DNA of 21,544 nucleotides from CAZGQY01 sp964528035 (GTDB lineage Bacteria > Pseudomonadota > Gammaproteobacteria > Methylococcales > UBA1147). The DNA lies in assembly GCA_964528035.1 (NCBI GenBank), contig CAZGQY010000055.1:1-21544 (forward strand), in the 5' to 3' direction. Positions within the stretch are counted from its first letter, which is position 1, and the number at the start of each line of letters is the position of its first letter. The notes beneath the pieces are model-generated. The model saw only the letters and a program-made list of their open reading frames with translations. It made no database searches and was not told where the DNA came from. The translations under genes and the position numbers were made by a program. Of the stretch, positions 7,561-15,185 are shown piece after piece.

Positions 7561-8721
7561 TTAGAAATGCCATATAGTCAGCGGTTCGACTGAATCCGGT
7601 AGAGCCGTCGGTGCTGCTTCAGAGATTTTAAACAGAACATTGCTGCAATCACGTTTTATGGGTTCGTCGTAAAGGCCACCTCTTGGGCTTAGAATACTGT
7701 GGACCATGGGTGCTGTAGAGTCGCGTTTCTTTTTTACTATGGCTCGTCGGGTTACCACAGCAATCTCTCCATTTGCCAGTCTTACCACTGAACCGGGAGG
7801 GAATACACCGACCTCGCGTATTAATTGATTCGCCAATGTTTCATCGACCTCCTGGCCGCGTTTATTGAAAACCGCTTTGAGTGCCTCCTGGGCGACTATG
7901 GGTTTGCGATGAACGCGCGGAGTGACCAAAGCTGCGTACATGTCGGCAAGGGCAATGATTTTTGCTGGCTCACAGATTTTGTCTCCACTCAGTTGATCAG
8001 GGTATCCTGTGGCATTAATACGTTCGTGATGCTGTAAAATGGCCTGCAGCCATATTGAGTCTGTAACTCCTGAACTGCGAAGCAGGCTGACGCTCTTTGC
8101 AGGGTGGTTTACAATACCCTGCTTTTGCTTGTCGGTAAGCGGTGTTTTCTGTTCAAACAGAGTTTCCTGGAGACTTTGCATGCCTACATTCATCGTCAGT
8201 GCAGCAGCAAGTATTTTTGTTCTTTCCTGTTCAGGCGTATTGATGCGTTTTCCGAGCAGTTCACACAGAATTGCGGTATGTATCGGGTGTACAGCGGTAT
8301 ATGAAAAATGACGCGATAAATGTATTGCAGCCAGAACAGCATCTGCCTGACACTCACACGCGAGTTGTATTTCTGTTGTGATCGGGATGATTTTTTCTGG
8401 GACTTCACTTGCTGTGCCATTTGCGATAGACGGTAACAGATCGCTAAGAATGCGCGCCCAACCTTCCTTGAAGCTGAAGGGGTTAATTTCAGGTGCTGGC
8501 TCTTCTTTGCTAACGGAGTTTGCTCGTTGTTCTTCGCGTATCTGAATTTCCTGTTGAGTCAGGTTTCTATAGACTCCTCTTTGGAGGATGACCTGACGCT
8601 GGCGTTCAGATGAAATTAATGTACCTTCCTGCAGTAACAGGGCTTTCTCGATACAATATACTGACCAGGGCAGGGGGATTCCCACGGAGACGTCTTCGGA
8701 TTTTATTCGAACGAATTCCAC
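7561..8721 (-). CDS. HD-GYP-family protein with degenerate HD motif
   Basis: 386 residues with the layout of stand-alone HD-GYP cyclic-di-GMP phosphodiesterases: an N-terminal beta-rich domain (1-55), a linker, the HD-GYP domain (about 120-330), and the usual tail beginning GSVVRLANGEIAVV. The HHE (231-233), GYP (239-241), first histidine (H145), H206 and D260 are kept. The central HD pair reads M177-N178 (AALTMNVGM in place of AALLHDIGK), which removes two essential metal ligands. It is therefore probably inactive as a phosphodiesterase and may act as a c-di-GMP sensor or scaffold. The GTG at 8721 has no clear ribosome site. It is convergent to the CotH operon and downstream of cobD on the same strand, with a possible promoter of its own inside the end of cobD. 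Confidence 0.9.
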   Translation of the reverse strand: MEFVRIKSEDVSVGIPLPWSVYCIEKALLLQEGTLISSERQRQVILQRGVYRNLTQQEIQIREEQRANSVSKEEPAPEINPFSFKEGWARILSDLLPSIANGTASEVPEKIIPITTEIQLACECQADAVLAAIHLSRHFSYTAVHPIHTAILCELLGKRINTPEQERTKILAAALTMNVGMQSLQETLFEQKTPLTDKQKQGIVNHPAKSVSLLRSSGVTDSIWLQAILQHHERINATGYPDQLSGDKICEPAKIIALADMYAALVTPRVHRKPIVAQEALKAVFNKRGQEVDETLANQLIREVGVFPPGSVVRLANGEIAVVTRRAIVKKKRDSTAPMVHSILSPRGGLYDEPIKRDCSNVLFKISEAAPTALPDSVEPLTIWHF

Positions 8722-8764
8722 AATTAAGATATATCATAGGTATTATTGACTTTAGTATAGCTTT

Positions 8765-8793
8765 TATATACAGATTTAGCATTCAGGATGCAA
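8765..8793 (-). promoter_or_regulatory. Candidate sigma-70 promoter for the HD-GYP gene
   Basis: On the minus strand TTGCAT (8793-8788) is followed by a 17-base spacer and TATATA (8770-8765). Transcription would start near 8758, about 37 bases before the GTG at 8721. The -35 lies over the last codons of cobD. Called from consensus and spacing only. Confidence 0.45.
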
Positions 8794-9828
8794 ATTATTG
8801 ATGTGTCCCTGTTCATCAAGGCATCGTAGCGCTATTTCCAAGCGATTCCATTCGCAAGCTTTTCCCGGTAGTCCAAAACGCAGGCTGTTGGGTTTGTCAA
8901 AAAGTCGTGTAAGGATTCCAAGATTTGCCAGGTGCTGATGAATCTGCGCAGCGTTTTCGGAAATACACCACTGAAATAGTGCGCAGCCTCCGTCCGGAGG
9001 TAGTTTGTATTGCGTAAGTATCTGCTGTAGACGTTGGCTGTTTTTGATCAGTTGTTGTTGGCACTGTTGCTGCCAGCCTCGATCCTGTAATGCATGCTTT
9101 GCAATTAAACGGGCGGGTGTTGCTACAGTCCAGGGGCCCAGAATTCTGTGCAGTTCCTGCAATAGTACTGGTTGCGCAAAGGCAAATCCTATCCGGGCTC
9201 CGGCCAGGCCGAAAAACTTACCCAAAGAGCGCAATACAATGAGTCCATCCGTATCACTACTAGGGGTTAAGCTTTGTTCAGGCGTTGGGTCGATAAAGGC
9301 TTCATCTACCAGTAACCAGCCTTGTCGGCGGGCGAGATGTGCATGCCAATCCATTATTTGATGGCAAGGTATACAATCGCCGCTAGGATTGTTGGGGCGA
9401 ACAACGACCAACACATCGCTGTCGACCAAAGCTTGCTCTACATGGTCAATAGATACAAGCTGGACCTGGTGCCCCGCGCTGCGCCAGGCATAGGCATGTT
9501 CGTTGTAACTGGGTTCAATGATCGCCACCCGGCAGGCAGAGCGCAACCGGGGTAATGTCTGAATGACAGCCTGAGAGCCCGCAGTGACTAAAAGATTTTT
9601 GACCTGATAGTAGTTTTGAGCGGCGATTTCCAGACCATCGTTGTATTCCGGTAGTCGGCTCCAGATATTTGGCGGTAAATCCACAATGGGCCACCCATTT
9701 GGATTGATCCCTGTTGATAAATCAAGCCATTGGCCAATTGGAATGGCAAACTGTTCAGCCGCCAGTTGTAATTGCCCCCCATGGGGTAGCAGCCCGCATT
9801 GAGCGGGGTTAAATTCCTTGTCCGACAA
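8776..9828 (-). CDS. cobD: L-threonine-O-3-phosphate decarboxylase (cobalamin aminopropanol arm)
   Basis: Fold-type I PLP enzyme of the histidinol-phosphate aminotransferase group, CobD/CobC type, which makes (R)-1-amino-2-propanol phosphate for the nucleotide loop of cobalamin. The family start motif HGG (22-24, numbered from the longer TTG at 9846), WLDLSTGINPNG, the NNPSG cofactor loop (152-156), VDEAF (D181) and the Schiff-base lysine K210 in RSLGKFFGLAG are all present, so it should be active. I prefer the TTG at 9828: the strong purine tract GGAGGGGGAG at 9844-9835 lies correctly upstream of it but inside the codons of the longer 9846 form. It overlaps the end of cbiB by about 20 bases, and its substrate-partner CbiB uses its product, so the two are clearly one unit. 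Confidence 0.92.
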   Translation of the reverse strand: MSDKEFNPAQCGLLPHGGQLQLAAEQFAIPIGQWLDLSTGINPNGWPIVDLPPNIWSRLPEYNDGLEIAAQNYYQVKNLLVTAGSQAVIQTLPRLRSACRVAIIEPSYNEHAYAWRSAGHQVQLVSIDHVEQALVDSDVLVVVRPNNPSGDCIPCHQIMDWHAHLARRQGWLLVDEAFIDPTPEQSLTPSSDTDGLIVLRSLGKFFGLAGARIGFAFAQPVLLQELHRILGPWTVATPARLIAKHALQDRGWQQQCQQQLIKNSQRLQQILTQYKLPPDGGCALFQWCISENAAQIHQHLANLGILTRLFDKPNSLRFGLPGKACEWNRLEIALRCLDEQGHINNLHPEC

Positions 9829-10729
9829 TAAGTGCTCCCCCTCCAAATATTATCAGAATGACCACCAGACTGCGCCTTAGGAGTTGTATGGCGCGAATAA
9901 TATCATCGCTGGCTACGTGGCGGCCATGACCGAGTAAGGGTTTTGATTCAAGTTTTCCTTGATAATAAGCCGGGCCACCCACCTCAATACCCAGGCTTGC
10001 GGCACCGGATGCCATAACCACTCCCGCATTAGGGCTTTTCCAGCGATAGCCCTGATGTATCCAGCAATAAAATGCAGATTTGCTGTTTCCGCAAAGCGAG
10101 TAGCTTAAAGCCGTGATACGAGAAGGAATCATGTTAAACAGATCGTCGAGACCGGCACAGGCACGTCCAAAATTCTGATAGCGTTGATTGCGATAGCCCC
10201 ACATTGCGTCCAGCGTATTGATCAGCCGGTAGGCAATTACTCCGGGTGCGCCCGCGATCATGAACCAGAATATTGCGCCAATTACAGCATCGCTGCCATT
10301 TTCCAGTATTGATTCAACAGTTGCTGTTGCGATGCGGGTCGCGTCCAGTTGTTTGGTGTCTCGACTTACGATTAGTCCAACCTGTAGCCGAGCAGCGTCC
10401 AGCTTATCTGTGGATAATGATCTATGAATTTGCATTGCGTGTTGCTCCAGGCTTTTCCAGCCAACCGCCAGATACAATGAAAGCAGATTCAAGGCAGGCT
10501 CAAATTGGGTAAAACTGATCGCTACAGCCATACAGGTAAATGGAATGACGAGGATTGCAGTTGCCATCAAGCCCCTCAATCGTCTTGAGAAAATACTGAC
10601 CTGGGAATCTCCATAGAATATTTTTTCCACGCGCATTGCCAGACGACCAAAACCGACCAGGGGATGTAATATTCCGGGTTCACCAAAAATACGGTCGACT
10701 ATCAAGGCAGAAATAATGGTTATGAGCAT
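9809..10729 (-). CDS. cbiB: Adenosylcobinamide-phosphate synthase
   Basis: Integral membrane enzyme that attaches aminopropanol (phosphate) to adenosylcobyric acid in cobalamin synthesis. The N-terminus LIVDRIFGEPGILHPLVGFGRL (split here by hydrophobic helices on both sides) carries the family DR..GEP..HP pattern. The central RDTKQLD, the VESILENGSDAVIGAIFW helix, MWGYRN and the C-terminal GGPAYY region are also typical. The 306-residue length is normal. Start is ATG 10729. It is followed by cobD with overlap. No cobalamin riboswitch is visible upstream. Other cobalamin genes are not in the window. In some nomenclatures this gene is called cobD, while the decarboxylase is cobC. Confidence 0.93.
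   Translation of the reverse strand: MLITIISALIVDRIFGEPGILHPLVGFGRLAMRVEKIFYGDSQVSIFSRRLRGLMATAILVIPFTCMAVAISFTQFEPALNLLSLYLAVGWKSLEQHAMQIHRSLSTDKLDAARLQVGLIVSRDTKQLDATRIATATVESILENGSDAVIGAIFWFMIAGAPGVIAYRLINTLDAMWGYRNQRYQNFGRACAGLDDLFNMIPSRITALSYSLCGNSKSAFYCWIHQGYRWKSPNAGVVMASGAASLGIEVGGPAYYQGKLESKPLLGHGRHVASDDIIRAIQLLRRSLVVILIIFGGGALIVGQGI
9835..9844 (-). promoter_or_regulatory. Ribosome binding site that decides the cobD start
   Basis: The minus-strand purine run GGAGGGGGAG ends 6 bases before the TTG at 9828-9826. It sits downstream of the alternative TTG at 9846, so only the shorter start can use it. Confidence 0.65.
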
Positions 10730-11095
10730 AATTTAACAGGCAGTCAAGTTGGTTTTCTACTACTCTTTGGGTTTGGTGGGTAGTTTTGATATTTAATTGT
10801 GTGAAAGTCATTAGGTCATTGTCAATACAACCTTGACGGAGTACTGGGATTAAGAGATGAATAAGTGTAATCACCAGCATTCTCACACTCAGGAAAATAA
10901 GCCTGCGATCCAGGTAAAACCACTCTTGCATGCTATCTGTTGCAGAATAACTAATAATCAATGGCTTGGGTCTTTAATGAAATGTTAAATAGTTACTGTG
11001 TTTTTTTAATGTTTAGCTCGACCTTATTGCAACAAACGCCTATAGTACGCAACCTCGAAATAATCTTGTTTTTAATTTAGCTCAGGAAACTCCCG
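10730..11095. other. Divergent intergenic region between cbiB and ybiT
   Basis: 366 bases without a credible gene. The 93-codon minus-strand frame over it has no ribosome site and no recognisable content. I searched for a B12-box (GCCACTG on the minus strand) and related cobalamin riboswitch elements before cbiB and found none. On the plus strand it holds a candidate ybiT promoter. The region is AT-rich near 10970-11020. Confidence 0.55.
11018..11046 (+). promoter_or_regulatory. Candidate sigma-70 promoter of ybiT
   Basis: TCGACC (11018-11023), a 17-base spacer and TATAGT (11041-11046, 5 of 6 to consensus). The predicted start near 11053 gives a leader of about 43 bases. Consensus-based only. 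Confidence 0.45.
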
Positions 11096-12709
11096 TTGAT
11101 CTCTACATCAAATCTTGCCATGCAGTTTGGCGCCAAACCCTTATTCGAAAACATATCGGTCAAATTTAGTGGTGGTAATCGCTATGGTCTCATAGGTGCC
11201 AATGGTTGTGGCAAATCCACTTTTATGAAAATTTTGGATGGTAGCCTGGAACCGACTGCCGGAAACGTGTCCATCAGTCCTGATGAACGCCTGGGGACAT
11301 TACACCAGAATCAGTTTGCCTTTGAAGAATTTAGCGTGATTGACACGGTAATCATGGGTCATGCTGAGTTATGGGCAGTAAAACTGGATCGAGAACGCAT
11401 CTATGCTTTAGCGGAAATGTCCGAAGAAGAGGGTATGAAGGTGTCGGAACTGGAAATACGCTTCGGAGAACTGGATGGGTACAGCGCGGAAAGCCGAGCC
11501 GGAGAGTTGCTCATGAGCGCAGGAATCGGCAAAGAATTTCATGATGGCCCAATGAGCGAGGTTGCGCCAGGCTGGAAATTGCGTGTTTTGTTAGCACAGG
11601 CGCTTTTTTCAGAACCCGACATACTTTTACTGGATGAGCCTACCAATAATCTGGATATTAACACTATACGCTGGTTGGAGACTGTTCTTAACGAACGTAA
11701 GAGTACCATGATCATTATTTCGCATGATCGACATTTTCTAAATGCTGTTTGTACCCACATTGCCGATATTGATTACGGTGAGCTACGCGTGTATCCAGGC
11801 AACTATGATGATTTTATGATCGCATCGACCCAGGCTCGCGAGCGTCTGCAATTGGATAATGCAAAAAAATCAGCACAGATTGCCGATCTTCAACAATTTG
11901 TCAGTCGTTTTTCGGCGAATGCCTCTAAAGCAAAACAAGCGACGTCGCGTGCTAAACAAATAGAAAAAATCAAGCTCGACGATATTAAAGCTTCAAGCCG
12001 GGTGAGTCCGTTTATTCGCTTTAATCAGGAAAAAAAACTGCACCGGCAAGCATTGATATTGGAAGAGTTGGGCCACGGTTTCGACAACGAAGTTCTATTT
12101 AGTAACGGTAATTTGATACTGGATGCAGGCAGTCGTTTGGCGGTTATTGGTGAAAATGGTGCGGGTAAAACGACTTTTCTTCGTTGCTTGATGAATGAGC
12201 TCGATGCCCATACTGGCACTGTACAGTGGTCAGAAAATGCAACATTGGGATACTGTCCACAGGATAGCAACGCTGATTTTGACAACGAACTTAATTTATT
12301 TGACTGGATGAGTCAGTGGCGTAAACCTAAGCATGATGATCAGAGTGTACGTGCGATCCTGGGGAGACTGTTGTTTTCTGCGGATGACTTTAATAAACGG
12401 GTTAAGGTTTGTTCTGGTGGTGAAAAAAATCGATTGCTGTTTTGTAAATTGATTATGTTGGAATGTAATGTAATGCTGATGGATGAACCCACTAATCACC
12501 TCGATATGGAATCTATCGAAGCATTGAATTTAGCCTTAGAGAATTATGAAGGCACATTGATCTTTGTCAGCCACGACAGAGAGTTTGTTTCAACGCTTGC
12601 TACTCGAATTATTGAGATCAAGGATCAACAACTGGTCGATTTTCGCGGAACCTATGAGGAATACCTTGTCAGCCAACAAGATGAGGGGAAAAAGGTCGCG
12701 AGTTTTTAA
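11096..12709 (+). CDS. ybiT: ABC-F family ATPase YbiT
   Basis: Tandem-ATPase ABC-F protein without membrane domains; family members bind the ribosome E site and help rescue or restart stalled translation. The opening TSNLAMQFGAKPLFENISVKF-type segment and the 537-residue length match E. coli YbiT (about 530) better than EttA, Uup or YheS. Walker A motifs are at 34-41 (GANGCGKS) and 352-360 (GENGAGKTT). Walker B sites are LLLDEPTNNLD (D180, E181) and LMDEPTNHLD (D463, E464). The second signature CSGGEK is canonical (439-444); the first is the usual variant (SEVAPGWK). The charged linker that touches tRNA is at about 245-315. Start is TTG 11096 with AGGAA at 11084-11088; no ATG offers an equally full N-terminus. 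It is transcribed divergently from cbiB. Confidence 0.95.
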   Translation: MISTSNLAMQFGAKPLFENISVKFSGGNRYGLIGANGCGKSTFMKILDGSLEPTAGNVSISPDERLGTLHQNQFAFEEFSVIDTVIMGHAELWAVKLDRERIYALAEMSEEEGMKVSELEIRFGELDGYSAESRAGELLMSAGIGKEFHDGPMSEVAPGWKLRVLLAQALFSEPDILLLDEPTNNLDINTIRWLETVLNERKSTMIIISHDRHFLNAVCTHIADIDYGELRVYPGNYDDFMIASTQARERLQLDNAKKSAQIADLQQFVSRFSANASKAKQATSRAKQIEKIKLDDIKASSRVSPFIRFNQEKKLHRQALILEELGHGFDNEVLFSNGNLILDAGSRLAVIGENGAGKTTFLRCLMNELDAHTGTVQWSENATLGYCPQDSNADFDNELNLFDWMSQWRKPKHDDQSVRAILGRLLFSADDFNKRVKVCSGGEKNRLLFCKLIMLECNVMLMDEPTNHLDMESIEALNLALENYEGTLIFVSHDREFVSTLATRIIEIKDQQLVDFRGTYEEYLVSQQDEGKKVASF

Positions 12710-12955
12710 GGGATACGAATTTTGTCAATGCACGAGTCGGGGTTTTTATAGATTGATTCGTCCTTTTGGCATCAACCGTAAAATTATGTATAGGGGCATC
12801 GGGTTTCAGTGGCACTGGCGTTCTTTTTTAGAAGATGATGAGAGTTGAATTATTCGGTTTGCAGGATTGCTGTGTCAACTCTCGGGGTTTCCTTTGATGT
12901 GGTGTTTTTGGCCTGGAGACATGGTTGCAAGCAGGAGCAGAAGTGTATCCGGTTT
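12710..12955. other. Gap after ybiT
   Basis: 246 bases with no gene I can support. An 8-base inverted repeat, AGAGTTGA (12841-12848) and TCAACTCT (12875-12882), is separated by 26 bases and followed by CGGGGTTTCC. It could be a weak ybiT terminator, but the loop is long and there is no proper T-tract. Confidence 0.4.
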
Positions 12956-13393
12956 TTATCTCTTGATTAGCGTAGTAAATGGTTCCTTTTTATTTAACCG
13001 ATAAATATCAAAATCTCTATCAATCGTTGCGATCTTGTTTATATTTAATTTTTCACCTAAAAATACAAGGCAGGCATCTGCAAAGTCCATTGGCAGGTCT
13101 ACATATTTTATTGTTAAATCCTTTATTCTTGATAAGTCATATTGATTAATAGGCTCGATCACTAATGCCCCAGCATTTGCCCAGCCCAAAAAGTCGATTT
13201 GGGCATGTCTGTTGAAGTCGAGTAAATGAAGTGTTTCTGTAATGGATGCCAATGTCGTTATTAATTCACTTTCATTGGTTTTTATAAAATCGACTGAGGC
13301 TGAATGGTATTTGTCACTACTATCAAATAAAGCAATAAGGGGTCCCGAGTCAGTGACCTCTCTTTCACAACAGGCTCGTGTTTTCCATGTCAT
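12956..13393 (-). CDS. PIN-domain protein (VapC-like ribonuclease toxin), no antitoxin alongside
   Basis: PIN-fold metal-dependent RNase. The four acidic positions are kept: D15 (TDSGPLIALFD), E53 (SITETLHLL), D106 (DFADACLVFLGEK) and D125/D127 (ATIDRDFDIY), so it should be catalytically competent. Most PIN toxins begin one or two residues before the DSGPL motif; here about 13 extra residues (MTWKTRACCERE) precede it, read from sequence that also encodes the end of the upstream membrane protein (29-base overlap). No nearer in-frame start is visible. No antitoxin-like gene (AbrB, RHH, Phd or HTH type) lies next to it. It may be a solitary PIN protein, or a toxin whose own start and antitoxin were deleted. 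The ribosome site at 13393 is weak. Confidence 0.78.
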   Translation of the reverse strand: MTWKTRACCEREVTDSGPLIALFDSSDKYHSASVDFIKTNESELITTLASITETLHLLDFNRHAQIDFLGWANAGALVIEPINQYDLSRIKDLTIKYVDLPMDFADACLVFLGEKLNINKIATIDRDFDIYRLNKKEPFTTLIKR

Positions 13394-13796
13394 TAGCCAC
13401 TGCTGGTTTAACCATCAACCCGACAATCAAACCCGCCAAAGTAATTTCCACCAAGGTGGCAATAAACCAACTCAATGCAAGGTCAAAAGAAATGGGCATA
13501 TAACAATATGAGCCGAATCCCATTGATACTCCACTTGCAATTCCCAATAGAAGACCGAATTTAATGCCGGTGGCAATTGATTTGGGGTGGATCATTACAC
13601 TGTAAATGACGACGAAGCATCCACTGAAAATCAAAGTCACCACCGACATTAAAGGCATATTCATTTCATCTTCGGGGCGCCACAAATGGGCGGTTGTCTG
13701 ATAGCTTGATTTGAGAAGAACTCCATGAATAAGAAAGTCGAGAATTGACCATGAAACGAACACTGCGATTATTGCCCAAATAATTTGCTTGATCAT
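13365..13796 (-). CDS. Small four-helix membrane protein of unknown function
   Basis: 143 residues, not assigned to a family. Hydrophobic helices lie at about 3-22, 50-68, 79-98 and 108-130. Between helices 1 and 2 is a polar loop with HGVLLKSSYQTTAHLWRP and EDEMNMPLM, a pattern I associate with uncharacterised small inner-membrane proteins of Proteobacteria. There is no catalytic motif. The ATG at 13796 follows a purine-rich GAAGAAAAAA stretch that can serve as ribosome site. Its 3' end overlaps the start of the PIN gene, so the two may be cotranscribed, though a functional tie is not evident. Confidence 0.68.
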   Translation of the reverse strand: MIKQIIWAIIAVFVSWSILDFLIHGVLLKSSYQTTAHLWRPEDEMNMPLMSVVTLIFSGCFVVIYSVMIHPKSIATGIKFGLLLGIASGVSMGFGSYCYMPISFDLALSWFIATLVEITLAGLIVGLMVKPAVANDMENTSLL

Positions 13797-14153
13797 GATT
13801 TTTTCTTCAGAATTTCAGTGGCTGAGTACCAGGCATTTATACGCGCTGCGTTAAGGCTTGTCGATAGAATTATTATCCTTGACAGCCAGGTATTGAACAC
13901 TTAACCTCTATGCATTATGAATTCAACATCTCATCTTAACCAGCAATCTAAATCAATGCTACTGAAGCTATGGCGAGTTCTGCCTGTTTGCTGCGGTCTG
14001 TATTAATCCTTTAATCATAAATAAATAGCTGCGGATTCTGTCGCGACTATTTCTCAATTATCTCTACAGTATCCCAGGCTTAGCAGGGAAATACTGTTGA
14101 AGCTAACAATCGGTAATTGACAGTCGTTAGCGGATGGCGTGCAGTCCAAGCCA
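13797..14153. other. Gene-poor gap
   Basis: 357 bases with frequent stops in all frames and no RNA gene or clear promoter. Two segments resemble each other loosely (CTGCGTTAAGGCTTGTCG near 13846 and CTGCGGATTCTGTCG near 14030), which may be remnants of a degenerate repeat. Nothing firmer is visible. Confidence 0.4.
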
Positions 14154-14453
14154 CTACTGAGTGGAATCTTTGGCAACGATATTGCCTTTTAAAACGTTCG
14201 TCCGAATAAACATAACAAACACACAAGATAATGCAGTGACCAGAATCCAGATGAAAGAATTCAGCAATGAATCACCGTGAATGGACGGTGTAAACAGGGA
14301 AACCGGGAGAATAATGAATTTTGTAAATATGGTAAAACTACCCTGAAAACAGACAAACCCGAAAGCAGCCCAAATCCAAGCGTTTTTCCTGATCTCACGT
14401 GCGGTAATATAAAACCAGACGGCAGTTGCGATAGCAAACAGGCTACTGACCAT
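14154..14453 (-). CDS. Small three-helix membrane protein of unknown function
   Basis: 99 residues, no recognised family. Membrane helices lie at about 2-18, 26-50 and 65-84; basic residues (REIRKN, MFIRTN) flank them in a pattern giving a defined topology. Real-gene evidence is the coherent hydrophobic pattern and the GGGGG purine site (about 14463-14459) 5-6 bases before the ATG at 14453. It is divergent from the DCC-family gene at 14596, with a shared 142-base intergenic region. A 107-codon frame overlapping it on the same strand lacks these features and is taken as a shadow. Confidence 0.6.
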   Translation of the reverse strand: MVSSLFAIATAVWFYITAREIRKNAWIWAAFGFVCFQGSFTIFTKFIILPVSLFTPSIHGDSLLNSFIWILVTALSCVFVMFIRTNVLKGNIVAKDSTQ

Positions 14454-14595
14454 AATGACCCCCTTACCCAGACTAAATGCATTGTCTCTAGGATAAAAAA
14501 ATTTTGAAAATTTATCAAGTAGCCTGAAATATAGCAGTGGTTTGGTGCTCTCAAATTTATTGGATTCCTTGCGGAAATTAACAAAGGCTTGAAAA

Positions 14596-15009
14596 TTGAA
14601 TCAAGATAAAGCAGAAATAGTTCTCGTTTATGATAAAGAATGTCCAGCCTGCGATAATTATTGTCGAATGGTTCGTATTCGCGAGTCGATCGGTCAGCTA
14701 AAGATTATCAATGCTCGAAATGCCAGTGAATTTGTCGATAAAATTACGGAAAAAGGGCTGGATATTGACCAGGGTATGGTTCTTTTTCTTCATGGGCAAA
14801 TGTATTACGGTGCTGATGCGATTCATGCACTGGCTTTAATCAGCAGTCGTTCTGGTGTATTTAATAGAATGAACTACTGGATTTTTAAATCTGAAAAAAT
14901 ATCACGGGTTTTTTATCCTGTATTACGATTTTGCAGAAATATCCTGCTAAAGATTTTGTGTAAAACAAAAATTAACAATCTTTCCATTGATGGCAATGAT
15001 CAATTTTGA
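14596..15009 (+). CDS. DCC-family (DUF393) thiol-disulfide oxidoreductase-like protein
   Basis: Thioredoxin-like fold of the DCC/DUF393 (YuxK) family, often annotated as predicted thiol-disulfide oxidoreductases; no member has a well-defined substrate that I can name. The family start is VYDKECPACDNYCRMVR (11-27), with the CPAC pair of cysteines and the following basic segment, and the C-terminal half holds the typical aromatic-rich helix (SGVFNRMNYWIF) and the basic RVFYPVLRFCRN. Length (137) is normal. The TTG at 14596 has AAAGG at 14583-14587 with suitable spacing; no ATG precedes the motif in frame. No signal peptide, so cytoplasmic. Confidence 0.82.
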   Translation: MNQDKAEIVLVYDKECPACDNYCRMVRIRESIGQLKIINARNASEFVDKITEKGLDIDQGMVLFLHGQMYYGADAIHALALISSRSGVFNRMNYWIFKSEKISRVFYPVLRFCRNILLKILCKTKINNLSIDGNDQF

Positions 15010-15185
15010 GTCCGACACGTTGGCATGGCCTGCCAGGACAGTTCAGAGAGTAGCTGCTCAAATCAGCGATTGATATGCGAATGCAGAATCCTGGTTTTGC
15101 TTTTTTCTCAATTAGATCATCCAGTGTTCTGATCCCATCATGGTGCGTTTTTGTCAAATAGTCAAAGTAATTGGGTTGTATCGAT

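Noticed and set aside
10680..10961. A 93-codon minus-strand frame upstream of cbiB
   Set aside because: It overlaps the cbiB start, has no ribosome site and its translation shows no coherent domain or helix pattern.
10730..11095. Possible cobalamin riboswitch before cbiB
   Set aside because: No B12-box or flanking conserved elements could be found on the minus strand.
12564..12848. A 94-codon plus-strand frame across the ybiT end
   Set aside because: Half of it is a shadow of ybiT, and the rest has no recognisable content or start signal.
12841..12882. Inverted repeat AGAGTTGA/TCAACTCT as a ybiT terminator
   Set aside because: The 26-base loop and lack of a T-tract make it too weak to call as a feature of its own.
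14972..15157. A 61-codon minus-strand frame before the FGGY kinase
   Set aside because: It overlaps the DCC-family gene, starts at a TTG without a ribosome site, and has no recognisable features.
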